Positions 6,063 through 13,815 of a stretch of DNA of 15,163 nt are shown piece by piece; the first letter of the stretch is position 1, and every line of letters starts with the position of its first letter. The position numbers were made by a program, and so were the translations under genes. The DNA comes from an uncultured Oscillospiraceae bacterium. Its GTDB lineage: Bacteria > Bacillota > Clostridia > Oscillospirales > Oscillospiraceae. Where the stretch lies: positions 1-15,163 of the forward strand of contig CAJUOT010000057.1 in NCBI GenBank assembly GCA_910588135.1. The letters are read 5' to 3'. The notes below the pieces were generated by a model that worked only from the letters and a program-made list of their open reading frames with translations, ran no database searches and was not told the origin of the DNA.

Positions 6063-7499
6063 ATGCAAGATACGTTGGTGGAAAAGTCCGGCTTCGGCGG
6101 ATTTTTCTCAAATTTCGGTACGGCTGTCGCCAAAGGCGACTGGTCCGTTAAGCTGTCCCTTCTGTGGATGGGCGCGGGCTACGCCCGCCGCAAGCAATAT
6201 GTCAAGGCGCTCATCATGACGGCGCTGGAGGTGGGAGTCGTTCTCTTTACCATCTTCTTCGCCATGCAGTACGTCCCCAAGTTCGGCACGCTGGGTACTG
6301 TCCAGGCCGAGCAGGTTTTCAACATGGAGACCATGAAGACGGAGTGGAACGACTACGACAACTCCTTCCTGATCCTTCTGTTCTCCCTGTTCAGCTTTGT
6401 CATCTGGTTCGCGTTCATCGCGGTCTGGATGAAGAATGTGGTCAATGTCTACCGCCTCCAGCTCCAGGCGGAGAGCGGAAAGCACATCAACACTTTTGTG
6501 GAGGACCTTCGCACCTACCTGGATGAGAAGTTCCACATCACCCTGCTGACCCTCCCCGTGCTGGGCGTGGTGGTGTTCACCGCCATTCCCATCCTGCTGC
6601 TGGTCCTGGTGGCCTTTACCAACTACGACCAGCAGCACATGCCCCCCACCAATCTGTTCAGCTGGGTGGGTCTGAGCAACTTCATCACCCTGCTGGGCGG
6701 CGGGGACAGCCTGACCATGGGCTTCGGCTACGCCTTTGTGCGGATTTTGGGCTGGACCCTGGTGTGGTCCCTGTTCGCTACCCTGACCACCTACATCGGC
6801 GGCATCCTCATGAGCCTGCTGCTCAACAGCAAGATGGTCAAATGGCCCAAGCTGTGGCGCACCCTGTTTATGATCACCATCGCGGTGCCCCAGTTTGTAT
6901 CCCTGCTTCTGCTGCGCAACTTCTTCTCCAATACCGGTATCGTCAACACCATCTGCCAAAGCATCGGCCTGACAGACTTCCTGCGGGGGATCGGAGCGAT
7001 CTCCACCGCCTACATCCCCTTCCTGTCCGCTCCTGGTTGGGCCCATGTGATGATCATCCTCATCAACATCTGGATCGGTGTACCCTACCAGATGCTCATT
7101 GCCACCGGCGTGCTGATGAACCTGCCCGGCGACCAGCTGGAGAGCGCCCGCATCGACGGCGCCAATCCCTACCAGACCTTCCGGCACATCACCATGCCCT
7201 ACATGCTCTTTGTCACCGGCCCGGCGCTGATCACGGATTTCGTGAAAAACATCAACAACTTCAACGTCATCTACCTGCTTACCGAGGATGTGTATACTAC
7301 TACCAACCAAGTGATGGCCAACGCACAGGCCAAGGAGGTAGACCTGCTGGTGACCTGGCTGTTCCGGCTGACCCAGGACTACTACAACTACAAGATGGCC
7401 TCGGTCATCGGCATCATGGTCTTTATTGTCTGCGCGGTCTTTACTCTGGTTGCCTTTAACCGCATGACCAAAGGAGATAAGGAGGGGGTCTATCAATGA
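6063..7499 (+). CDS. Sugar ABC transporter permease, MalF/GanP-like
   Basis: This is one half of the membrane channel for the sugar importer (COG1175 class). It is 478 aa with an extended N-terminal part: a short amphipathic stretch, membrane segments near residues 50-70 and 100-122, and a charged loop before the segment near 158-180. This resembles MalF and GanP, which are longer than simple UgpA-type permeases. The EAA loop that contacts the ATPase begins at Glu360, ESARIDGANPYQTFRHITMP. GGGAGG lies 7 nt upstream of the ATG. The stop overlaps the next start as ATGA, indicating translational coupling with the partner permease. No ATPase gene accompanies the pair. Confidence 0.92.
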   Translation: MQDTLVEKSGFGGFFSNFGTAVAKGDWSVKLSLLWMGAGYARRKQYVKALIMTALEVGVVLFTIFFAMQYVPKFGTLGTVQAEQVFNMETMKTEWNDYDNSFLILLFSLFSFVIWFAFIAVWMKNVVNVYRLQLQAESGKHINTFVEDLRTYLDEKFHITLLTLPVLGVVVFTAIPILLLVLVAFTNYDQQHMPPTNLFSWVGLSNFITLLGGGDSLTMGFGYAFVRILGWTLVWSLFATLTTYIGGILMSLLLNSKMVKWPKLWRTLFMITIAVPQFVSLLLLRNFFSNTGIVNTICQSIGLTDFLRGIGAISTAYIPFLSAPGWAHVMIILINIWIGVPYQMLIATGVLMNLPGDQLESARIDGANPYQTFRHITMPYMLFVTGPALITDFVKNINNFNVIYLLTEDVYTTTNQVMANAQAKEVDLLVTWLFRLTQDYYNYKMASVIGIMVFIVCAVFTLVAFNRMTKGDKEGVYQ

Positions 7500-8338
7500 A
7501 AAAGAAGACGGTCCGCAAGGTCCTTTTCAATGTACTCATCGCGGCGCTGGCCATTTTCTGGCTTATTCCCATTGTGTGGCTGGTCTGCACCTCCTTCAGC
7601 GCCTACTCCGGCATGAATGTCAGCACCTTCTTCCCCAAGGAGTGGAGCGCCATCCACTACGCGAAGATCCTCCACTCCGACAGCGTCAACCAGTTCACCA
7701 CCTGGTTCTGGAACACCTTCAAGATCGCCTGCGTCACCTGCGTCATCTCCACCTTCTTCGTGCTGATGGTGGCCTATGCCACGTCGGTGATGCGCTTCAG
7801 GATGCGCAAGCCCCTGATGAACATGGCGGTGATTTTGAACCTGTTCCCCGGCATGCTGGCCATGATCGCGGTGTACTTCACCCTGAAGACCTTCAATCTG
7901 ACCAACAGCCACATCGGCTTGATCCTGGTCTACTCCGCCTCCTCCGGCCTGGGGTACCTCATCGCCAAGGGCTTCTTTGACACGGTGCCCAGGGCCTTGT
8001 GCGAGGCGGCCCGGCTGGACGGCTGCAACGAGGCCCGGATCTTCCTCACAGTGGTGGTCCCCATGAGCAAGCCCATCATCGTCTACACGGTTATCAGCAG
8101 CTTCCTCACCCCCTGGATGGACTTCGTGTACTCGAAGATGATCCTCAACGCCGGCATCGCAGAGAACTACACCGTGGCCGTGGGCCTCTACCGGATGCTG
8201 GACAAGAGCCTCATCAACAACTATTTCACACAATTCTGCTGCGGCGGCGTTCTGGTGAGCATCCCCATCTCCATTCTGTATATCATCATGCAGAAATTCT
8301 ATGTGGAGGGCATCACCAACGGCGCGGTCAAGGGATAA
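7496..8338 (+). CDS. Sugar ABC transporter permease, MalG/GanQ-like
   Basis: This is the partner permease (COG3833/COG0395 class), 280 aa, the usual length. It has six predicted membrane segments, starting with the one at about residues 12-33. The EAA loop starts at Glu170, EAARLDGCNEARIFLTVVVP. Its start codon overlaps the stop of the preceding permease, and a GGAGGGGG site lies 7 nt upstream. The 21-bp gap to the next gene suggests one transcript. Confidence 0.93.
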   Translation: MKKKTVRKVLFNVLIAALAIFWLIPIVWLVCTSFSAYSGMNVSTFFPKEWSAIHYAKILHSDSVNQFTTWFWNTFKIACVTCVISTFFVLMVAYATSVMRFRMRKPLMNMAVILNLFPGMLAMIAVYFTLKTFNLTNSHIGLILVYSASSGLGYLIAKGFFDTVPRALCEAARLDGCNEARIFLTVVVPMSKPIIVYTVISSFLTPWMDFVYSKMILNAGIAENYTVAVGLYRMLDKSLINNYFTQFCCGGVLVSIPISILYIIMQKFYVEGITNGAVKG

Positions 8339-8359
8339 GCCGCGCGGAAAGGACAGACT

Positions 8360-10228
8360 ATGCAAGAGCAATTCATTCTCAACATCATCCACCGTCCCGA
8401 GATGGTGCCGGAGTACGCCGAGAAGGTCACCGGCCAGGGCAAGGCGGAGGACCTGGGCCGGAAGGCCCTGCTGACCGAGAGCCTGGACATCTTCAAGCTC
8501 CAGCAGGAGGCCGCCCACCGCAACGGGCTGAAGGCCACCATTCAGATGACCTACGCCAGCCTTTTCAACGACGAGGCGGTGGCCCTGGCGAAAGCCGATC
8601 ACGAGCGATACGGCGACGAGATCGCCCTCTCCCTGCTGGGTCTGCCCTGCAAGGAGTTCCGGGAGAAGTACAAGACCAAGGACTTCTGCATCTGGATGTT
8701 CGACATGGACATGAAGCGCTCGGTGGTGGACGACGTGTTCGGCAAGTTCTATGAGTGCTTCGGCTTCTATCCGGAGTCCACTGGCAGCTATTACATGGAT
8801 GCGGCCCTCATCAGCTATATCAAGGAAAAGTACCCCATGGTCAAGTGCGCCGTGGCCACCTGCTGGGAGGAGGGACCCAAGGCCTACCACACCTGCAACA
8901 ACTCCTGGTACACCTTCATGGACGGCGGCCCCTGGGCTCCCTGGATTCCCTCCAAGGTCAACACCCACGCCCCCGCCGCCGATGCGAGCGAGGACAGCGG
9001 CATCGTCGCCATCCCCCACCTGAGCCGGGATCTGATGGCCTGCTACGACGGCAACGGCTCCAACTTCGGCACCCACCCACAGAACGTGCTGCGGGGGATG
9101 CTCTATACGCCGGGGCAGTTCAACCCCGATGGCAGCTACAGCGGCCAGAGCTACCCCTACCTCTACAACCTCATCGACCAGTACCGGTACCAGGCGAAGT
9201 TCAACAACGGCTACGCCTATAACATGCAGTTTGTAGGTCCCGGCTGGATGAACAAGATGGGCCGGTGGGAGGCCCCCTATGAGCTGCTGAAGGCCAGTTA
9301 CGACGACGGCTGCGCCTACTACGGCCAGCTGAAAAAGGAGGGCAAGCTCATCGACATGACCATGGCAGAGTTTGCCGACTACTACCGGGAGAAGAAGCGC
9401 TACACCGAGCCGGAGTGCGCCCTGTGGCGGGACATCATCTACGGCAGCGACAAGCAGCTGTTCTGGTACTGCGACCCCTATATGCGCGCCTGCGTGAACA
9501 TGGACCAGGGCGGGGCCATTGTGGACCTGCGGCCCTACGCCGCCAAGCTGGAGTGGGACATCGGCATCGGCACCCCCCACGTCCAGGAGGCGGGATACCC
9601 CTACCTCATCCAGGAGAAGTACCGGGCGGGCTACTTCACCCACTACGCCGGGGAGGGCACCATCCGCTCCGCCAAGCTCTGCCACAGCGGCGAGGAGGTG
9701 GACCTGGCCCTGTGCCGCACCCACGCCCACTTCTCCCAGGAGGGGGATTGCCGGAGGCTGACCCTGGACCCGGTGGAGGTGGTATTCTCCGATGTGACGG
9801 TAAAGCTCCAGACGGTGCTCACCTTCCGGGAGGGTTCCAGCGAGATCAAGATCGAGCGGAATATCCTGGAGGTGAGCGATCCAGAGGCGGAGGTGACCAT
9901 CAACGAGTACATGGTGGCCTGCTACGGCACCACCGAGTACCCGGAGGATATGACCGGCCTCCATCTTAGCGTCCGCAAGGGCACAGTGGAGTACGGTCTG
10001 GACTATGCCTACAAGTGCCGGGAGCAGTTTCTGGACGGCGCGGAGGAAACGGTCTGTGTCATTCCACCCATTAAAACGAGAGTTTCTCTGGAGTGCGAGG
10101 GCCGGGACAAAGTGGGGTACTATAAGGAGGGCTACGCCTTCAGCCCCATGTTCACCCTGGGTTACACCGGGACTGTCAAGGAAAAGGAGGTGTTCACCAC
10201 ATGGCTCAAGCTGGCAAGGGCAGACTGA
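8360..10228 (+). CDS. Uncharacterised 622-aa cytoplasmic protein, probable glycoside hydrolase/deacetylase-fold enzyme
   Basis: I do not recognise an assigned function. There is no signal peptide or membrane segment, so it should act in the cytoplasm. The N-terminal part looks like a (beta/alpha)-barrel of the polysaccharide deacetylase/GH57/GH38 superfamily: LKATIQMTYASLFNDEA at about 57-73, then KADHERYGDEIAL at 78-90, echoing the 'exotic helper, then HE..GLH' strands of that fold. FGFYPESTGSYYMDAALI at 134-151 and ATCWEEG at 166-172 follow. A middle part is rich in Trp, Tyr, Asn and His. The region after about 420 is beta-rich, like the sandwich domains behind such barrels. It resembles my recollection of DUF3863/DUF3864 proteins, which I cannot verify here. 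It follows the importer by 21 bp and precedes GH53 genes, so oligosaccharide processing is the best guess. Confidence 0.6.
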   Translation: MQEQFILNIIHRPEMVPEYAEKVTGQGKAEDLGRKALLTESLDIFKLQQEAAHRNGLKATIQMTYASLFNDEAVALAKADHERYGDEIALSLLGLPCKEFREKYKTKDFCIWMFDMDMKRSVVDDVFGKFYECFGFYPESTGSYYMDAALISYIKEKYPMVKCAVATCWEEGPKAYHTCNNSWYTFMDGGPWAPWIPSKVNTHAPAADASEDSGIVAIPHLSRDLMACYDGNGSNFGTHPQNVLRGMLYTPGQFNPDGSYSGQSYPYLYNLIDQYRYQAKFNNGYAYNMQFVGPGWMNKMGRWEAPYELLKASYDDGCAYYGQLKKEGKLIDMTMAEFADYYREKKRYTEPECALWRDIIYGSDKQLFWYCDPYMRACVNMDQGGAIVDLRPYAAKLEWDIGIGTPHVQEAGYPYLIQEKYRAGYFTHYAGEGTIRSAKLCHSGEEVDLALCRTHAHFSQEGDCRRLTLDPVEVVFSDVTVKLQTVLTFREGSSEIKIERNILEVSDPEAEVTINEYMVACYGTTEYPEDMTGLHLSVRKGTVEYGLDYAYKCREQFLDGAEETVCVIPPIKTRVSLECEGRDKVGYYKEGYAFSPMFTLGYTGTVKEKEVFTTWLKLARAD

Positions 10229-10425
10229 ATTACCGCTGTCCCTCCTGCTTCATGCGGGACCTGGACATCGACATGTTCTATGACCCGGACAAGAAGGAGT
10301 ACTACTGCATCCGCTGTCAGTACACCGGCACGGAGAAGGACATTCTGGAGAAGAATCAGATGGCCCGTTTTCGTTACCGGTTTCTGACCAAGCGGTTTAC
10401 ACCTGAGGAATTCGAGGCGTTCTGA
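10201..10425 (+). CDS. Small zinc-ribbon protein
   Basis: This 74-aa protein has two Cys pairs, CPSC (Cys13, Cys16) and CIRC (Cys36, Cys39), 19 residues apart. That spacing and the aromatic/acidic stretch between them (DMFYDPDKKEYY) fit a zinc ribbon. The start overlaps the last 28 nt of the preceding gene in another frame and has AGGAGG 10 nt upstream, so it is probably a true gene expressed by coupling. It ends with an acidic/aromatic tail. It may bind nucleic acid or a protein partner; its function is unknown. A strong hairpin follows 5 nt after the stop. Confidence 0.7.
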   Translation: MAQAGKGRLNYRCPSCFMRDLDIDMFYDPDKKEYYCIRCQYTGTEKDILEKNQMARFRYRFLTKRFTPEEFEAF

Positions 10426-10430
10426 GAAGA

Positions 10431-10463
10431 CAAGGCGCTGTCCCATCATCGGACAGCGCCTTG
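10431..10463 (+). terminator. Strong hairpin after the zinc-ribbon gene (terminator or processing site)
   Basis: A perfect 13-bp stem, CAAGGCGCTGTCC (10431-10443) with its complement (10451-10463), encloses a 7-nt loop. It is followed by CTTCC rather than a U tract, so termination would be inefficient. I see no new promoter before the GH53 gene at 10492, so read-through from the importer operon is likely. Confidence 0.55.
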
Positions 10464-10491
10464 CTTCCAAAAGGAAAGGTTGAGGTAATCT

Positions 10492-11610
10492 ATGGACTTT
10501 ATCAAGGGTGCGGACGTCTCCTCGCTCCTGGAGGTGGAGCGCTGCGGTGGTATCTTCCGGGACAATGGCGAGGAACTGGACGCGCTGGAAATTTTGAGGC
10601 GCTACGGTGTCAACTGGGTCCGTCTGCGGCTGTGGAACGACCCCTATAACGAGAAAGGCGAGAGCTATGGCGGCGGCGGATGCGACCTGCTCTCTGTGCT
10701 GACGCTGGCTCAGCGGGCGAAGCGGTTGGGGATGCGGTGGCTGCTGGATCTCCACTACTCCGATTTCTGGACTGACCCGGGGTGCCAGACATTACCCAAA
10801 GCATGGCGGAGCTTGGACGAGGCAGCTCTGGAAAAGGCTGTCTATCGGTATACGAAGGATGTTCTCTGTGCCTGCCGTGCTGCCGGGGTTCTGCCGGATA
10901 TGGTGCAGACGGGGAACGAACTGACCGGCGGGCTTCTGTGGCCCACAGGACGGCTCTGGTCTGAAAACGAGGAGCCTCATTGGGAAACCGCCTGCCGGTA
11001 TCTGTCGGCGGGAGTCCGGGCGGTCCGCGAGGAGGCCCCCGCAGCCCCCACAGTCATCCATCTGGACCACGGCGGAAAAAATCTGCTATACCGGGACTGG
11101 TTCGACCACTATTTCGCCTTGGGCGGAGACTGTGATATAATAGGGCTGAGCTTTTACCCCTGCTGGCACGGGAAAATGGCGGATCTTATCTCCAATATGA
11201 ACGATCTTTCCCTCCGTTACAGGAAAGACTTGGTGATCATAGAGGCCGGGACGGCGTTTACCACTGACAGCTATGCCGCCTATGAGCAGATGGAGGAAGG
11301 CAGCCGCAAGGGGCCTACTGCGGGAGCGGATCGGGCGGCGGATCTGGAATATCCCATGACGCGCCAGGGCCAGAGGGCGTATATCCTGGATCTGATGAGC
11401 GCCCTTCAGGCTATACCGGAAAAACGCGGGAAAGGCTTTTTCTGGTGGGAGGCGGCGTGGCTTCCGGTTCCGGGTTCCGGCTGGGCGAAGCGGCCCGGCT
11501 GGGAGTATGCCGGAGGGCAGGGACCCGAGGGCAACGAGTGGGCCAATCAGACGCTCTTTGATTTTGACGGCAATCCGCTGCCCGCTCTGTCCACCATCCG
11601 GGATTTTTAA
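10492..11610 (+). CDS. GH53 arabinogalactan endo-beta-1,4-galactanase-like protein, copy 1 (divergent)
   Basis: This is a glycoside hydrolase family 53 protein, 372 aa, covering one (beta/alpha)8 catalytic domain. GH53 enzymes cut internal beta-1,4-galactosyl bonds of type I galactan with retention. Family landmarks are the MDFIKGADVSSL start, NWVRLRLWNDP, LHYSDFWTDP, the acid/base motif QTGNELTGGLLWPTG (Glu143), the GLSFYPCWHG strand, and the putative nucleophile in VIIEAGTAFT (Glu251). Both catalytic Glu residues are present. It departs from its neighbour at cleft positions: EAG instead of ETS after the nucleophile, HLDHGG for HLDNGG, and YPCWHG for YPFWHG. There is no signal peptide, so it is cytoplasmic, unlike most GH53 enzymes. 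It is the upstream member of a tandem pair, with 23 nt to the next start. Confidence 0.88.
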   Translation: MDFIKGADVSSLLEVERCGGIFRDNGEELDALEILRRYGVNWVRLRLWNDPYNEKGESYGGGGCDLLSVLTLAQRAKRLGMRWLLDLHYSDFWTDPGCQTLPKAWRSLDEAALEKAVYRYTKDVLCACRAAGVLPDMVQTGNELTGGLLWPTGRLWSENEEPHWETACRYLSAGVRAVREEAPAAPTVIHLDHGGKNLLYRDWFDHYFALGGDCDIIGLSFYPCWHGKMADLISNMNDLSLRYRKDLVIIEAGTAFTTDSYAAYEQMEEGSRKGPTAGADRAADLEYPMTRQGQRAYILDLMSALQAIPEKRGKGFFWWEAAWLPVPGSGWAKRPGWEYAGGQGPEGNEWANQTLFDFDGNPLPALSTIRDF

Positions 11611-11633
11611 TGATCGAAAGGCAAGGATACAAT

Positions 11634-12734
11634 ATGGATTTCATCAAAGGCTTTGACATCTCCTCTCTGCTGGAGGTGGAGCGCTGTGGCGGTGTGTTCC
11701 GGGATCACGGCCAGGCTATGGACGCCATTGAGATATTAAAGCGCTACGGCGCGAATTGGGCTCGTTTGCGGCTCTGGAACGCGCCCTATGATGGGAAGCA
11801 GGGGGACTACGGCGCCGGCGTATGCGATCTGGGAGTCGTGCAGGCACTGGCCAGCCGGGCAAAAAAAGCGGGCTTAAAGTGGCTGCTGGACTTCCACTAC
11901 TCCGATTTCTGGGCCGACCCCGGCAAGCAGACGGTCCCCAAGGCCTGGGAGGGGCTGGACGAGGCAGGGCTGGAGGCCGCAGTCTACCGCTATACCGGGG
12001 ATGTCCTGCGCTCCTGTCGGGAGGCCGGAGTCCCCCCGGACATGGTGCAGGTGGGCAACGAGGTGACCAACGGCCTGCTGTGGCCCACAGGAAAAACGCC
12101 CAACTGGGAGACGATCTGCCGCTACATCTCCGCCGGTGTGCGGGCCGTCCGGGAGGAGGCGCCCCAGGCTCAGGTGATGGTCCATTTAGACAACGGCGGC
12201 AATCACACTCTGTACCGGGAGTGGTTCGACCACTACTTCGCCCTGGGCGGGGACTGCGATGTGATCGGTCTGAGCTATTACCCCTTCTGGCATGGGAGCT
12301 TAGACGATCTGTCCGCCAATATGAACGACATCGCGCCCCGCTATGGGAAGGATTTGATTGTCGTGGAGACCAGCATGGGCTTTACCATGGACAGCTACGC
12401 CGCCCACGAGGGGCTCGCCGCTGGGGAACGGAAGGGGATGGCAACTCGGCCGGAACTGGTGGAGAAAATCGACTATCCCATGACGCCCCAGGGGCAGGCG
12501 GATTTCACCGCCGAACTGCTCAGACGTGTCCGGGAAGTGACCGGTGGAAAAGGGAAGGGCTTTTTCTGGTGGGAGCCGGCCTGGCTGCCGGTCCCCGGCT
12601 CCGGCTGGGCGAAGCGGCCCGGCTGGGAGTACGTCCACGAACACGGTCCCGGCGGCAACGAGTGGGCCAACCAGGCGCTGTTTGACTACGACGGCAACGC
12701 CCAGCCCGCCCTGGAGATCATCCGAGACTTCTGA
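11634..12734 (+). CDS. GH53 arabinogalactan endo-beta-1,4-galactanase, copy 2
   Basis: This GH53 enzyme is 366 aa from the ATG at 11634. I prefer that start because it gives MDFIKG, matching copy 1, and has AAGGCAAGGAT just upstream. An in-frame ATG at 11610 would add eight residues and overlap the previous stop by one base. Landmarks are close to the family consensus: HYSDFWADP, QVGNEVTNGLLWPTG (acid/base Glu143), GLSYYPFWHG, and VVETSMGFT (nucleophile Glu245). The C-terminal FFWWEPAWLPVPGSGW stretch also fits GH53. By eye it is roughly two-thirds identical to copy 1 along its whole length, so the pair arose by tandem duplication. There is no signal peptide, so it probably trims imported galacto-oligosaccharides in the cytoplasm. 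Confidence 0.92.
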   Translation: MDFIKGFDISSLLEVERCGGVFRDHGQAMDAIEILKRYGANWARLRLWNAPYDGKQGDYGAGVCDLGVVQALASRAKKAGLKWLLDFHYSDFWADPGKQTVPKAWEGLDEAGLEAAVYRYTGDVLRSCREAGVPPDMVQVGNEVTNGLLWPTGKTPNWETICRYISAGVRAVREEAPQAQVMVHLDNGGNHTLYREWFDHYFALGGDCDVIGLSYYPFWHGSLDDLSANMNDIAPRYGKDLIVVETSMGFTMDSYAAHEGLAAGERKGMATRPELVEKIDYPMTPQGQADFTAELLRRVREVTGGKGKGFFWWEPAWLPVPGSGWAKRPGWEYVHEHGPGGNEWANQALFDYDGNAQPALEIIRDF

Positions 12735-12762
12735 GAAACGCGAGGACAAGGAGGATTTTCAA

Positions 12763-13542
12763 ATGGCGAGAAGATTACCACCCTACCGCCCCGGCGTGAA
12801 GCTGTTCCGCCTCTCCGGGGAGGCGCTGCAATGGATCGGATCTGTGCTGATCTGCCTGTCCAGCTTCAGTGTCGCTGTCCTTCAGCGAGGCATCCTGCAT
12901 CTGGACGAGGATGGCGCTCTGGAGGCGGTAAGCGAGGCTATGAAGCCTGGAGGCGAAGCGATGGGCTGGGCTACGGCGGCGGTATTCTGCTCACTTGCCG
13001 CCACGCTGGCGATCCCGGTTTTCTGCAAGCTGCTCTATGAAGGCTGGAAACACACGGAGGATGAAAAAAGACTTTTGCTCCGGCTTGTCCTCTGCGCCGT
13101 AATTTCGGAAATCCCTTATGATCTCGCTATGAGCGGAAAGATTTTTGACTGGAGTACCCAGAATCCGGTGTGGGGGCTGTTGCTGGCGGCTGTTGTTCTG
13201 ACCATCACACGGCGGTGGCGAATGAAAACCACGGCGGCAAACTGTGTGTTCCGGGCGGTGATTGTTGTGGCCGCGCTGTCGTGGGCACTGCTGCTGCGGG
13301 TGTATATGGGCGCGCTGCTGATTCTGCTGCCTGTACTGTTCTGTTTCGCCGCGCAGTGGAAATGGATCACAATGCTGGGCGGGGTTTTGATTACGCTGGT
13401 GCAGTTCCCAGCACCGCTTGGAATGTTGTTTGTCCACTGGTATGATGAAAAATTGGAGCGAGGTTCTGCCAAGTTGTTCTATATTTTTTATCCGGTGCAA
13501 CTTTTAGTGTTTGGTATACTGGCGATTGCTATAAGCGGGTGA
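12763..13542 (+). CDS. Divergent TraX-family membrane protein
   Basis: This 259-aa integral membrane protein has about seven hydrophobic segments and resembles TraX (PF05857), named for the F-pilin N-acetylating protein. In Firmicutes chromosomes its role is unknown. Supporting motifs are SEIPYDLAMSGKIFDWSTQN (115-134), HWYDEKLERG (225-234) and FYIFYPVQLLVF (239-250). Two usual TraX features are altered: the first segment lacks the Asp-His pair, and YPVQLL stands where YPxHLL is normal. There is an added charged loop at about 46-66. AAGGAGG lies 8 nt before the ATG at 12763; starts further upstream would run through the GH53 gene. It follows the GH53 gene by 28 nt, so it may be co-transcribed, which is odd for sugar degradation. 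Confidence 0.72.
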   Translation: MARRLPPYRPGVKLFRLSGEALQWIGSVLICLSSFSVAVLQRGILHLDEDGALEAVSEAMKPGGEAMGWATAAVFCSLAATLAIPVFCKLLYEGWKHTEDEKRLLLRLVLCAVISEIPYDLAMSGKIFDWSTQNPVWGLLLAAVVLTITRRWRMKTTAANCVFRAVIVVAALSWALLLRVYMGALLILLPVLFCFAAQWKWITMLGGVLITLVQFPAPLGMLFVHWYDEKLERGSAKLFYIFYPVQLLVFGILAIAISG

Positions 13543-13637
13543 AATTGCATTTTTAATTCTATATTGCTGGTTTCACCGATAATGGTGTGTACCGTCAGTT
13601 CTTGTGCTACCGTCACCTGCCAGTTCCATTTTTCCAT
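13488..13637 (-). CDS. Possible small open reading frame at the mobile-element junction
   Basis: The frame starts MEKWNWQVTVAQ from ATG 13637, with AGGAG 10 nt upstream, and encodes 49 aa. It overlaps the 3' end of the TraX-like gene on the opposite strand. The frame stays open further upstream: an ATG at 13727 without a ribosome site would give 79 aa. The upstream stretch (RFASSQFKSTRYT, CEDRRTRRI) looks protein-like. I do not recognise a family. It could be a remnant of a mobile-element gene or a chance frame. Confidence 0.25.
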   Translation of the reverse strand: MEKWNWQVTVAQELTVHTIIGETSNIELKMQFHPLIAIASIPNTKSCTG

Positions 13638-13742
13638 CAAGATGATTCTCCTGGTTCTTCTATCCTCGCAGATGGCTGTATATCTTGTAGACTTAAACTG
13701 GCTTGATGCAAAACGTATTGTCAGCATAGTGGGCTGGTAGTA

Positions 13743-13801
13743 GCGGTAGCGGCAAGCAATGCCCCGGTATATACCGGCGCTCGCTTGTTGGTGGCTACCG
13801 C
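13743..13801. repeat. Nested inverted repeat (possible origin of transfer or element end)
   Basis: The outer arms are GCGGTAGC (13743-13750) and GCTACCGC (13794-13801). The middle arms are CAAGC (13753-13757) and GCTTG (13783-13787). At the core is a perfect 14-bp palindrome, CCGGTATATACCGG (13764-13777), flanked by GC/GC pairs. The structure lies between the TraX-like gene and the 3' end of the relaxase gene. Such nested repeats are seen at oriT sites and element ends; which applies is not clear. The rest of 13543-13892, apart from this, the terminator at 13816-13845 and the weak frame at 13488-13637, shows nothing I can name. Confidence 0.55.
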
Positions 13802-13815
13802 CCCCAAGCCCCCGT

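Noticed and set aside
4659..6068. 469-codon minus-strand open frame
   Set aside because: It mirrors the sugar-binding lipoprotein gene and is extremely Gly/Val-rich, as expected of a shadow frame.
6108..7496. 462-codon minus-strand open frame
   Set aside because: It mirrors the MalF-like permease; its His/Gln/Asp-rich sequence is the complement of membrane-protein codons.
7493..9964. 823-codon minus-strand open frame
   Set aside because: It spans two plus-strand genes with good ribosome sites and family motifs; the length comes from lack of stops in the GC-rich complement.
11610..11633. Upstream ATG as start of GH53 copy 2
   Set aside because: It would add MIERQGYN before the conserved MDFIKG start and lacks a ribosome site at the right distance, whereas the ATG at 11634 matches copy 1.
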